10,233 nt of DNA from Bacteroidetes/Chlorobi group bacterium ChocPot_Mid (GTDB taxonomy: Bacteria; Bacteroidota; Ignavibacteria; Kapaibacteriales; UBA2268), in the NCBI GenBank assembly GCA_003731675.1, contig RCNQ01000192.1, forward strand, positions 1 to 10,233, in the 5' to 3' direction. This document shows positions 1 to 6,424 of this stretch, one piece after another. The translations under genes and the position numbers were made by a program. The notes under the pieces were generated by a model. The model made no database searches, was not told the DNA's origin, and saw only the letters and a program-made list of their open reading frames with translations. Position 1 is the stretch's first letter. Each line of letters begins with the position of its first letter.

Positions 1-2278
1 AACCACCTATAGACTTTTGATTATTGTAAACCATTGGTTCATTAACTACTATATCACAAGAAAAATCATTTTTCTTCGAAACAAGCAATTCATACTCTGT
101 TGCATATTGGACTGTATTCCATTTCAGTAACAAGTTTCTGTCAACCCCACTTGCACCATTTGCTGGTTCAGCAAGAACAGGTGCCGCAGAAGGTGCTATC
201 AACAATGTTCTGAAATGCCATGTCGTTGAAAACTTCGTTTCACCACTGTCATTGATTGAAGATACCCTCCAATAATATTTAACATCATTCGATAAACCGC
301 TTAGGTTATACAATGTTTGCTTTATAGTATCAATATTAACAATCGGTGATGAAAATTCTTCATTATTTGCAACCTGCAAATGATAACTTTTTACTCTTTC
401 TGCAGCTAACCATCTCAATGTAGGATTAAGCTCCACTTGCTCTGCACCTGCCAAAGGTGAAGTTAATATCGGAACAGTAGGTCCTTGCAAAATCGTTGTA
501 AAGGTTCGTGTTAACGAAAATGGTCCTTTGCCGTAATCATTCTCTGCCTGTACCCTCCAGTAATACCTCTTGTTCGGTAACAGCTCAGACTTGTAATAAT
601 GATTCGTTGGAATCCCCGATGCACCATAAGTTACAGGTGCGAAATCAGGATTGTCTGCAATATGTATGGTATAACTCTTCGCATCTGCTACCGGTTGCCA
701 TTCAAAAAATACATTAAACGACAAATCTTTTGTCCCGTCAGCTGGACTTGTCAGCACTGGTGCCGCAATCACAGAACGGAATTTCCATGGTGTTGAATAA
801 CCTATATCACACTGACCATAAGATGCCGCTACCCTCCAGTAATAATCCGTATTAAAAGATGGTAAAACATAAGAATAAGTCGTTGAAGTTAGTCCTGTAA
901 CATTGATCAATGTATCTGCAAATGTTGCTGAACGTGATATCTGCAAATGATAAGTCCCTGAACCCTGTGTCACATTTTTCCATTTCATCAAAATGTTTAA
1001 TGGAACTCCTCCAGCATTCTTTGCAGGATAAATCGGCTCCACAGGTTCAATTGTAGTAGTAAACCTCCTGAATCCAGACCACTTACCTGTGTTGCTTGCA
1101 TCTTTTGCCCTTACCCTCCAAAAATACTGTGTCAATCCATCAGGCAATGTTGCATTATTATAATACAAATCAAAAATATTCTCCTGATTTACAACAAGAT
1201 TGACAAACAACGAATCCTTTGCTATCTGCAATTGATATGACACTACTGAAGGAATAGCAAACCACTCAAATTTATACCCGACGAGGTCAAGACAAATTCT
1301 ACCTTCATATGGCGAATTCAATGCTGGTGCATCATAATACGTCTTGAATATTCTTGATGGTGACCAATCAGATTCACAACCACTCAACCGTGATTTCATT
1401 CGCCAATAATAAGTCGTATTGTAATCAAGCCCCGTTATCGTTCTCGAAGTCCCGGTTAGATTTACATAAGACTGAACAATATTCGTAAAATTAGCATTTG
1501 TCGCAATCTGCAAATCATAAGTACTTGCAGGGGTAACCTGTGTCCACGAAAGCGATGTGCTTGTAGGTATTCCCGTAGCATTTGCCGCAGGAATCAATAA
1601 ACCAGGTGCCGCCTGCTCAACAGTAAAGGACAATGTGTCAGACCAATCAGATTGACAACTGGCATACATTGCCGCCACCCGCCAATAATAAGTCTTGTAA
1701 TTCTGTGGCATTGTAGCTGTAAAAGTTACCGACGAAAATGTTGTCGAAGGTATTGACTGATAATCATATACAAGCTCTGCTCCAGAAAAAGTTGTCGAAT
1801 TTGCTACCTGCAATCTGTAACCTGTCGCACCTGTCATTTTTGACCATTGGAAAAGTGTGGCTTTATCTACACACGTTGCCCCGTCAACAGGTAACTGCTG
1901 TGTCGGCATATCACCCTGCGTTTTAAATGTTCGTGTTGACGAAAAATCTTCATCAACTGTGAAAGATGCACTAACTCTCCAATAATAATTAGTGTTACCA
2001 TTCGGTAATGTAAATGTAAAAGTGCTTGTTGGATGAGTTATTACCTGCTCCAATACATTAGGAGTTGTCCAAGTTGCAGATGTTGAAATTTGCAATCTGT
2101 ACTTTGCCGCCCCTGTTACCGTACCCCACGAAAATGTATAAGTTTTTGGAATACACGTAGCATTATTAACCGGTGAGTTCAAAGTCGGCGGATTCTGTGC
2201 CTCCACAAGGTTAAACGCAAATAGCGACAAGACCGTTAATATCATAAACTTAACGGAAACTTTGGCTAAGATTCTCAT
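1..2278 (-). CDS. Exported protein with tandem fibronectin type III-like repeats (C-terminus beyond window)
   Basis: An uninterrupted minus-strand frame runs from an ATG at 2276-2278 off the left edge (759 codons visible). The start is supported by AAGGAG (rc of 2286-2291) seven bases upstream. Residues 1-27 look like a Sec signal peptide: basic MRILAKVSVK, then a hydrophobic stretch, with likely cleavage after VEA before QNPP. The rest is a tandem array with a period of 93-99 residues. Each unit opens with a P.L.SP-type stretch, then a W, then a YxLQIA-like strand, then a YYWRV strand, and closes near W/F-S-x(3)-F-x-T. The YYWRV tryptophans fall at residues 100, 199, 292, 387, 481, 574 and 670, so seven repeats are complete; an eighth starts near residue 700. 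This is the beta-sandwich pattern of FnIII-like domains, which usually act in adhesion or as spacers in surface proteins. The function is unknown. A C-terminal sorting domain (for example for type IX secretion) would lie off the window. No partner gene is visible. Confidence 0.88.
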   Translation of the reverse strand, partial: MRILAKVSVKFMILTVLSLFAFNLVEAQNPPTLNSPVNNATCIPKTYTFSWGTVTGAAKYRLQISTSATWTTPNVLEQVITHPTSTFTFTLPNGNTNYYWRVSASFTVDEDFSSTRTFKTQGDMPTQQLPVDGATCVDKATLFQWSKMTGATGYRLQVANSTTFSGAELVYDYQSIPSTTFSSVTFTATMPQNYKTYYWRVAAMYASCQSDWSDTLSFTVEQAAPGLLIPAANATGIPTSTSLSWTQVTPASTYDLQIATNANFTNIVQSYVNLTGTSRTITGLDYNTTYYWRMKSRLSGCESDWSPSRIFKTYYDAPALNSPYEGRICLDLVGYKFEWFAIPSVVSYQLQIAKDSLFVNLVVNQENIFDLYYNNATLPDGLTQYFWRVRAKDASNTGKWSGFRRFTTTIEPVEPIYPAKNAGGVPLNILMKWKNVTQGSGTYHLQISRSATFADTLINVTGLTSTTYSYVLPSFNTDYYWRVAASYGQCDIGYSTPWKFRSVIAAPVLTSPADGTKDLSFNVFFEWQPVADAKSYTIHIADNPDFAPVTYGASGIPTNHYYKSELLPNKRYYWRVQAENDYGKGPFSLTRTFTTILQGPTVPILTSPLAGAEQVELNPTLRWLAAERVKSYHLQVANNEEFSSPIVNIDTIKQTLYNLSGLSNDVKYYWRVSSINDSGETKFSTTWHFRTLLIAPSAAPVLAEPANGASGVDRNLLLKWNTVQYATEYELLVSKKNDFSCDIVVNEPMVYNNQKSIGG

Positions 2279-2430
2279 AATTAATCTCCTTAGATTTAAC
2301 GAAACTATTTTATTATTTTTCAATTTCATATATCTTAATATTTATTATTGACGAATACAATTAAAATTATTTATTAACCAAATCAAAAAAAATACCAAAA
2401 AATCAAAAACTTACGAAAAAATTTTCTTTA

Positions 2431-2463
2431 TTTGCCTTTTTTACAATAAATTTTTTAATTTTG
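2431..2463 (+). promoter_or_regulatory. Bacteroidota-type sigma promoter of groESL
   Basis: TTTG at 2431-2434 and TAATTTTG at 2456-2463 are separated by 21 bases. This matches the TTTG / TAnnTTTG consensus (spacer about 17-23) known for the primary sigma factor of Bacteroidota. Transcription would begin near 2468-2470, immediately before the CIRCE operator, so HrcA bound there could block initiation. The leader to the groES start would be about 85 bases. The start site itself is inferred. Confidence 0.7.
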
Positions 2464-2473
2464 CGTTAAAAAT

Positions 2474-2500
2474 TTAGCACTCACCAAAAGAGAGTGCTAA
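2474..2500 (+). promoter_or_regulatory. CIRCE operator (HrcA binding site)
   Basis: TTAGCACTC (2474-2482), nine bases, then GAGTGCTAA (2492-2500): both arms match the CIRCE consensus exactly, with the canonical 9-base spacer. CIRCE is the operator of the heat-shock repressor HrcA and is typical of groESL and hrcA-dnaK operons. It lies just downstream of the promoter and 52 bases before groES. The hrcA gene is not in this window. Confidence 0.96.
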
Positions 2501-2552
2501 AAAAAATCATTAAGAATTTTAATTATGTTTAATTATATTTTGAGAGGTAAAT

Positions 2553-2840
2553 ATGAATTTAGCACCATTACACGACAGAGTTATTGTCAAACCTTCCGAA
2601 CCTGAAGAAATTACTAAAGGCGGAATTATCATTCCTGACACCGCAAAAGAAAAACCACAACAAGGTGAAATCATTGCCGCCGGTAGTGGCAGAGTCAATG
2701 ACGAAGGAAAAGTCCTCCCTTTGACTGTAAAAAAAGGTGACAAAGTTTTATACGGTAAATATTCCGGTACTGAAATCACCATTGACGGTGAAGAATATTT
2801 GATGATGAGAGAAAGTGACATTTTCGCTATTATAAAATAG
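2553..2840 (+). CDS. groES: Co-chaperonin GroES (Hsp10)
   Basis: The product is 95 residues, the usual length for GroES. It forms the heptameric lid that caps the GroEL cavity in the cytoplasm during ATP-driven protein folding. It opens with the family hallmark APLHDRVIVKP (residues 4-14). The GroEL-contacting mobile loop spans about residues 17-35, with the hydrophobic tripeptide III at 25-27 followed by P28. The later segments KKGDKVLYGKYSGTE and EYLMMRESDIFAII are also typical. GAGAGG at 2542-2547 lies five bases before the ATG and supports this start. groEL follows after 67 bases in the same orientation, under the shared promoter and CIRCE, so the two are co-transcribed as a class I heat-shock operon. 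Nothing is unusual in the protein. Confidence 0.98.
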   Translation: MNLAPLHDRVIVKPSEPEEITKGGIIIPDTAKEKPQQGEIIAAGSGRVNDEGKVLPLTVKKGDKVLYGKYSGTEITIDGEEYLMMRESDIFAIIK

Positions 2841-2907
2841 CTTTAAAACTACAACAATTATTTAAAATTTTTGAAAATTATATTACACAAAATAAAGGAG
2901 AAAAAAT

Positions 2908-4542
2908 ATGAGTAAATTAATTGATTTTGAATTTGAAGCCCGCACCAAACTTAAAGCCGGTGTTGATAAGCTCGCAAATGCTGTCAAAGTTACATTAGGT
3001 CCCAAAGGAAGAAATGTCGTCATTGATAAAAAATTCGGTGCCCCGACTGTTACAAAAGACGGTGTTACCGTTGCTAAAGAAGTTGAACTCGAAGACCCCA
3101 TTGAAAACATGGGTGCAAGTATGGTTCGAGAAGTTGCCTCTAAAACCAGCGACGTTGCAGGTGATGGCACTACTACTGCAACTGTCCTTGCTCAGGCAAT
3201 CTATCGCGAAGGCTTGAAAAACGTTACTGCCGGTGCTAACCCAATGGATTTAAAACGCGGCATTGACTTGGCTGTCAAAGCCATCACCGATGAATTAAAA
3301 AACATCAGCAAAGAAGTTGAAGGAAAAAAAGAAATCGCTCAGGTTGGGGCTATCTCTGCTAACAACGACAAAGCAATTGGCGAATTGATTGCCGAAGCTA
3401 TGGAAAAAGTCGGTAAAGACGGCGTCATCACTGTTGAAGAAGCAAAAGGTACTGAAACCGAACTTGAAGTCGTTGAAGGTATGCAATTCGACAGAGGTTA
3501 CCTTTCACCTTACTTCGTTACAGATGCTGAATCTATGGAAGCCGTTTTAGATGACCCATACATTCTCATTCACGATAAAAAGATTTCAGCCATCAAAGAT
3601 TTACTGCCAATTCTCGAAAAAACTTCACAGGCAGGTCGTTCTTTGCTTATCATTTCAGAAGACCTCGAAGGCGAAGCACTTGCCACTTTAGTCGTAAATA
3701 AACTTCGTGGCACTTTGAGAGTTGCCGCTGTTAAAGCACCAGGTTTCGGTGATAGAAGAAAAGCTATGCTCGAAGATATTGCTGTACTTACTGGCGGTAC
3801 CGTCATCAGCGAAGAAAAAGGATTCAAACTCGAAGCCGCTAACCTTTCCTACCTCGGTAATGCTAAAAAAATCACAATTGACAAAGACAACACTACAATT
3901 GTCGAAGGTAGCGGAGAAAGCAGTGCTATCAAACAAAGAATAAATGAAATCAAAACACAAATCGAAAAAACTACAAGCGATTACGACAGAGAAAAATTAC
4001 AGGAACGCCTTGCTAAACTAAGCGGTGGCGTAGCTGTTCTCAGAATCGGTGCTTCTACCGAAATCGAAATGAAAGAAAAGAAAGCACGCGTCGAAGACGC
4101 ACTTCACGCAACAAGAGCCGCTGTCGAAGAAGGTATCGTTCCCGGTGGTGGTGTCGCTTACATCCGCTCATTAAAAGTCCTTGATAAACTAAAAGGCGAC
4201 AATGAAGACCAAAACGTTGGTATTGCCATTATCCGTAAAGCAGTCGAAGAACCAATCCGACAAATTGTCTACAATACCGGTGCTGAAGCATCTGTTGTTG
4301 TAAACAAAATCAAAGAAGGAAAAGGTGCTTTCGGATTTAATGCCGCTACTGAAGTTTACGAAGACTTAATCGAGTCAGGTGTCATTGACCCGACAAAAGT
4401 TACAAGAGTTGCTTTGGAAAATGCCGCTTCAGTTGCAGGTTTGTTGCTCACAACAGAAGCTACTATCGTCGAAAAACCTGAAAAAGACAAAGGTCCTATG
4501 ATGCCTCCAGGTGGTATGGGCGGTATGGACGGTATGATGTAA
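2908..4542 (+). CDS. groEL: Chaperonin GroEL (Hsp60)
   Basis: The product is 544 residues, full length for GroEL. It forms the 14-mer double-ring chamber that folds non-native proteins in the cytoplasm using ATP, together with GroES. Visible hallmarks are VTLGPKGRNVV (residues 28-38), the nucleotide-binding GDGTTTATVLA (85-95, with D86) and the equatorial GIVPGGGVAYIR (409-420). D397 in ARVEDALHAT matches the catalytic aspartate of E. coli GroEL (D398) by alignment. The C-terminus is the flexible GGM tail (GGMGGMDGMM), characteristic of bacterial housekeeping GroEL. AAGGAG at 2895-2900, seven bases before the ATG, fixes the start. It is the second gene of the groESL operon, regulated by HrcA through CIRCE and followed by an intrinsic terminator at 4612. 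No truncation or missing active residue is seen. Confidence 0.99.
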   Translation: MSKLIDFEFEARTKLKAGVDKLANAVKVTLGPKGRNVVIDKKFGAPTVTKDGVTVAKEVELEDPIENMGASMVREVASKTSDVAGDGTTTATVLAQAIYREGLKNVTAGANPMDLKRGIDLAVKAITDELKNISKEVEGKKEIAQVGAISANNDKAIGELIAEAMEKVGKDGVITVEEAKGTETELEVVEGMQFDRGYLSPYFVTDAESMEAVLDDPYILIHDKKISAIKDLLPILEKTSQAGRSLLIISEDLEGEALATLVVNKLRGTLRVAAVKAPGFGDRRKAMLEDIAVLTGGTVISEEKGFKLEAANLSYLGNAKKITIDKDNTTIVEGSGESSAIKQRINEIKTQIEKTTSDYDREKLQERLAKLSGGVAVLRIGASTEIEMKEKKARVEDALHATRAAVEEGIVPGGGVAYIRSLKVLDKLKGDNEDQNVGIAIIRKAVEEPIRQIVYNTGAEASVVVNKIKEGKGAFGFNAATEVYEDLIESGVIDPTKVTRVALENAASVAGLLLTTEATIVEKPEKDKGPMMPPGGMGGMDGMM

Positions 4543-4611
4543 TTCAATAAATAACTTTTAGTTTTCTGCATTCAGTAAACTGAAAACATTTGAACTTTAA
4601 AAATAATAAGG

Positions 4612-4637
4612 GGCTGTCTGAAAGGGCAGCCTTTTTT
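4612..4637 (+). terminator. Intrinsic terminator of groESL, possibly bidirectional
   Basis: GGCTGTCT (4612-4619) pairs with GGGCAGCC (4624-4631) as an 8-bp stem with two G-U pairs, closed by a GAAA loop (4620-4623) and followed by six T (4632-4637). It sits 70 bases after the groEL stop. Read on the minus strand the stem has only Watson-Crick and A-C mismatch positions and is followed by CC then a T-rich run, so it may also stop transcripts from lat, which ends convergently at 4703. A weaker hairpin, TTCAG-TAAA-CTGAA (4571-4584), precedes it. Confidence 0.85.
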
Positions 4638-4656
4638 ATAAGCCACCCTTCTTTCA

Positions 4657-4715
4657 ACAACCCCCGATTCGGGATACACAACCCCTTGTGTACAACCCCT
4701 AATTAAAACAACCCC
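4657..4715. repeat. Four ACAACCCC direct repeats with two hairpins
   Basis: ACAACCCC occurs at 4657-4664, 4678-4685, 4692-4699 and 4708-4715; the last copy lies inside the 3' end of lat. Between them lie a perfect hairpin TACACAA-CCCC-TTGTGTA (4675-4692) and the shorter CCCG-ATT-CGGG (4663-4673). On the minus strand the repeats read GGGGTTGT. Neither hairpin has a following T-run, so they are not standard intrinsic terminators. They may stabilise the lat 3' end, or belong to a dispersed intergenic repeat. Confidence 0.6.
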
Positions 4716-6046
4716 TTTATTACCTTGTTCAAAATCTTAAAACCTTCATTTATTTGCTTCTCGCTTATGTTCAATGCAGGTCTGAATCTCACTGATTTTT
4801 CTCCACAACCCAGAATCATTAAACCACTATTAAAGCATTCGGCAACAAATTTGTTCCTGCTTGACTTGTCAGGCAAATCGAACGCACAGAACAAACCCAA
4901 CCCACGTACATTCGATATTATCTTCCCATAATCCTTTTGTAACTGTTGTAACTTCCCAATCAAATACTTGCCATTTTTCTTGACTGAATCCAACATCTTC
5001 TCTTCCTCAATGATTTCAAGATACTTCGTCGAGCGAACCATATCCACAAGGTCACCTCCCCATGTTGAATTTATTCTGCTGGATGTATGAAAAACATTTT
5101 CCGGTACTTCATCAACCCTGTCCGTGACAATAATTCCGCATATCTGCATCTTCTTTCCGAAAACCAGAATATCAGGTGTAACTCCAAAGTTCTGAAATGC
5201 CCACCATTCACCTGTCAGACCAAGTCCTGTTTGCACTTCATCAAAAATCAATAATGCATCATTTTCGTCGGCTAATTCCCTCAACTGCTGTAAAAATTCT
5301 TTTCTGAAATGATTATCTCCACCTTCACCCTGAATCGGTTCAATAATTATTGCGGCAATATCATCTTTATGCTTCTTAAAAGCAGTTTTGATTTCTTCAA
5401 TTGCCTTTGTCTCCAGTTTAATTACTTCACTCAAATTATCCTCCAAAGGAAATGTTACCTTTGGATTTGTTATCCTGGGCCATCCAAACTTCGGGAACAA
5501 ATCAGTTTTCGCAGGATCTGTATTAGTCAACGACATTGTGTAACCACTCCTGCCATGAAATGCCTGTTTGAAGTGAATTATCTGATGACCTTTTTCTGTC
5601 TTGTAACCTTTCTTAAAGTTTTTTCTTACCTTCCAGTCAAAAGCCGTTTTCAAAGCATTCTCTACTGCAAGCGTTCCTCCTGAAATAAAAAAAGCATATT
5701 TAAATTCCTTTGGCACTGCAATCTTAAAAAAAGTTTTTACAAACGTCGCCATTGCACATGTATAAACATCAGAATTTGACGGCTTATTCAAAGCTACTCT
5801 TGCTATATAATCCTTAAATTCATCTGTATTTATTTTCGGATGATTCATCCCTATCGGCATTGATGCAAAGCATGTAAAAAAATCAACATATTTTTTCCCT
5901 GTCCTTTTATCAATAAAATATGCTCCTTTACTTAATTCCAAATCAAGAACAAAATCGAAACCATCTGCAAGCATATACTTCCTCAACTCACTCAATACCT
6001 CTGTCGGCTCGACATAGTACTGAAACAATTTACTATCATCTAACAT
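4703..6046 (-). CDS. lat: L-lysine 6-transaminase (PLP-dependent, class III)
   Basis: This 447-residue enzyme moves the epsilon-amino group of L-lysine to 2-oxoglutarate. The product is allysine (2-aminoadipate semialdehyde), which cyclises to piperideine-6-carboxylate, the entry to lysine breakdown via aminoadipate. The assignment within class III aminotransferases rests on LAT-specific stretches: FFTCFASMPIGMNHPK (56-71), FHGRSGYTMSLTNT (163-176), IIEPIQGEGGDNHF (234-247), FDEVQTGLGLTGEWWAFQ (268-285), FGKKMQICG (296-304) and SRINSTWGGDLVDMVR (323-338). K298 is the expected PLP Schiff-base lysine. E241 is 57 residues before it, the same spacing as the substrate-switch glutamate (E243) and K300 of Mycobacterium tuberculosis LAT, as I recall that enzyme. 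AGGAG (rc of 6053-6057) six bases upstream supports the start. No downstream pathway gene (such as an allysine dehydrogenase) is adjacent, so the product's fate is not shown here. Confidence 0.9.
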   Translation of the reverse strand: MLDDSKLFQYYVEPTEVLSELRKYMLADGFDFVLDLELSKGAYFIDKRTGKKYVDFFTCFASMPIGMNHPKINTDEFKDYIARVALNKPSNSDVYTCAMATFVKTFFKIAVPKEFKYAFFISGGTLAVENALKTAFDWKVRKNFKKGYKTEKGHQIIHFKQAFHGRSGYTMSLTNTDPAKTDLFPKFGWPRITNPKVTFPLEDNLSEVIKLETKAIEEIKTAFKKHKDDIAAIIIEPIQGEGGDNHFRKEFLQQLRELADENDALLIFDEVQTGLGLTGEWWAFQNFGVTPDILVFGKKMQICGIIVTDRVDEVPENVFHTSSRINSTWGGDLVDMVRSTKYLEIIEEEKMLDSVKKNGKYLIGKLQQLQKDYGKIISNVRGLGLFCAFDLPDKSSRNKFVAECFNSGLMILGCGEKSVRFRPALNISEKQINEGFKILNKVIKGLF

Positions 6047-6171
6047 TTCAATCTCCTAATTATAACTATCAACATGTTTACCTAAAAATTTCTCCACCTT
6101 TTCTTTGGTGAAAATAAAAAAAACATCAAATTAAAAATCTCTTACAAAGATTATTAATTCATTTGCTTAAC

Positions 6172-6186
6172 GAGTATTCAATACTC
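6172..6186. promoter_or_regulatory. 15-bp palindrome, candidate operator in the lat leader
   Basis: GAGTATT (6172-6178) and AATACTC (6180-6186) are exact inverted copies around a single C. The one-base centre suits a dimeric DNA-binding protein better than an RNA hairpin. It lies about 126 bases upstream of the lat start and 239 bases upstream of hemW. No regulator can be named. Confidence 0.35.
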
Positions 6187-6191
6187 AAAAA

Positions 6192-6329
6192 TTAACCGGG
6201 AATCAGCGAATAGATATGTACCAATGATATCAGGCAAAAATAAATATACAAACAACTAAGAAATGAACCACCACGTATGGTCCCTTTCATAGCTAATATT
6301 CCACCTGCCGATAATGTCTTACTTCTCAT
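6192..6329 (-). CDS. Possible small membrane peptide (45 aa), doubtful
   Basis: A minus-strand ATG at 6327-6329 opens a 45-codon frame ending in TAA at 6192-6194. The peptide starts MRSKTLSAGGILAMKG, is basic in its first half, and has a hydrophobic second half rich in F, L, I, Y and two cysteines (about residues 23-44), which could span a membrane. In favour: its GC content is higher than in both flanks, and a TAATTTTG promoter-like element ends six bases before the ATG, so the message could be leaderless. Against: no Shine-Dalgarno site, short length, and no family that I recognise. The same stretch may instead be part of a long lat 5' leader or of a dispersed repeat. Confidence 0.25.
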   Translation of the reverse strand: MRSKTLSAGGILAMKGTIRGGSFLSCLYIYFCLISLVHIYSLIPG

Positions 6330-6334
6330 AAATA

Positions 6335-6365
6335 CAAAATTACAACTAAAACAATTAAAAACCAA
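6335..6365 (-). promoter_or_regulatory. Candidate Bacteroidota-type promoter towards lat
   Basis: Read on the minus strand, TTG (rc of 6363-6365) is followed after 20 bases by TAATTTTG (rc of 6335-6342). The -7 octamer is identical to that of groESL; the -33 part is only partial. A start near 6329-6331 would give lat a leader of about 280 bases, or make the small 6329-6192 ORF leaderless. AT-rich DNA makes chance matches possible. Confidence 0.4.
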
Positions 6366-6381
6366 CTATATGATTTGTTTG

Positions 6382-6389
6382 TATTTTTG
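6382..6389 (+). promoter_or_regulatory. Candidate -7 promoter element of hemW
   Basis: TATTTTTG fits TAnnTTTG and lies 35 bases before the hemW ATG, giving a leader of about 30 bases. No clear TTTG is found 17-23 bases upstream, so support is weak. Confidence 0.3.
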
Positions 6390-6424
6390 TAAAAATAAAA
6401 TTGTCACTAAAATTATGATAAATA

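Larger units (their letters stand above)
6047..6424. other. Divergent intergenic region between lat and hemW
   Basis: This 378-bp region separates two divergently transcribed genes. It holds the lat ribosome binding site, a 15-bp palindrome (6172-6186), a possible 45-codon minus-strand ORF (6192-6329), an imperfect hairpin around 6263-6290 and candidate promoters in both directions (6335-6365 minus, 6382-6389 plus). The 6192-6329 part is about 36% GC by hand count, while the flanks are nearer 20%. No tRNA, known riboswitch or mobile-element gene was recognised. Confidence 0.7.

Noticed and set aside
508..1926. Plus-strand open frames of 60-70 codons (508-717, 599-796, 1738-1926)
   Set aside because: They are antisense to the FnIII-repeat gene, whose frame has a signal peptide and periodic repeats, and their products are low-complexity without recognisable motifs.
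2519..3960. Minus-strand open frames of 63-100 codons opposite groES and groEL
   Set aside because: They mirror highly conserved groES/groEL coding sequence and match no known protein.
4657..4715. CRISPR array or transposon end from the ACAACCCC repeats
   Set aside because: Units are only 8 bases with spacing of 14-21, with no spacers of uniform size and no transposase or target duplication nearby.
5309..5683. 124-codon plus-strand frame opposite lat
   Set aside because: The opposite strand encodes conserved active-site regions of the aminotransferase, and the product has no recognisable domain.
6047..6329. Lysine riboswitch in the possible long lat leader
   Set aside because: I could not find the conserved multi-helix lysine riboswitch core; only short hairpins and a palindrome are visible, so no riboswitch is called.
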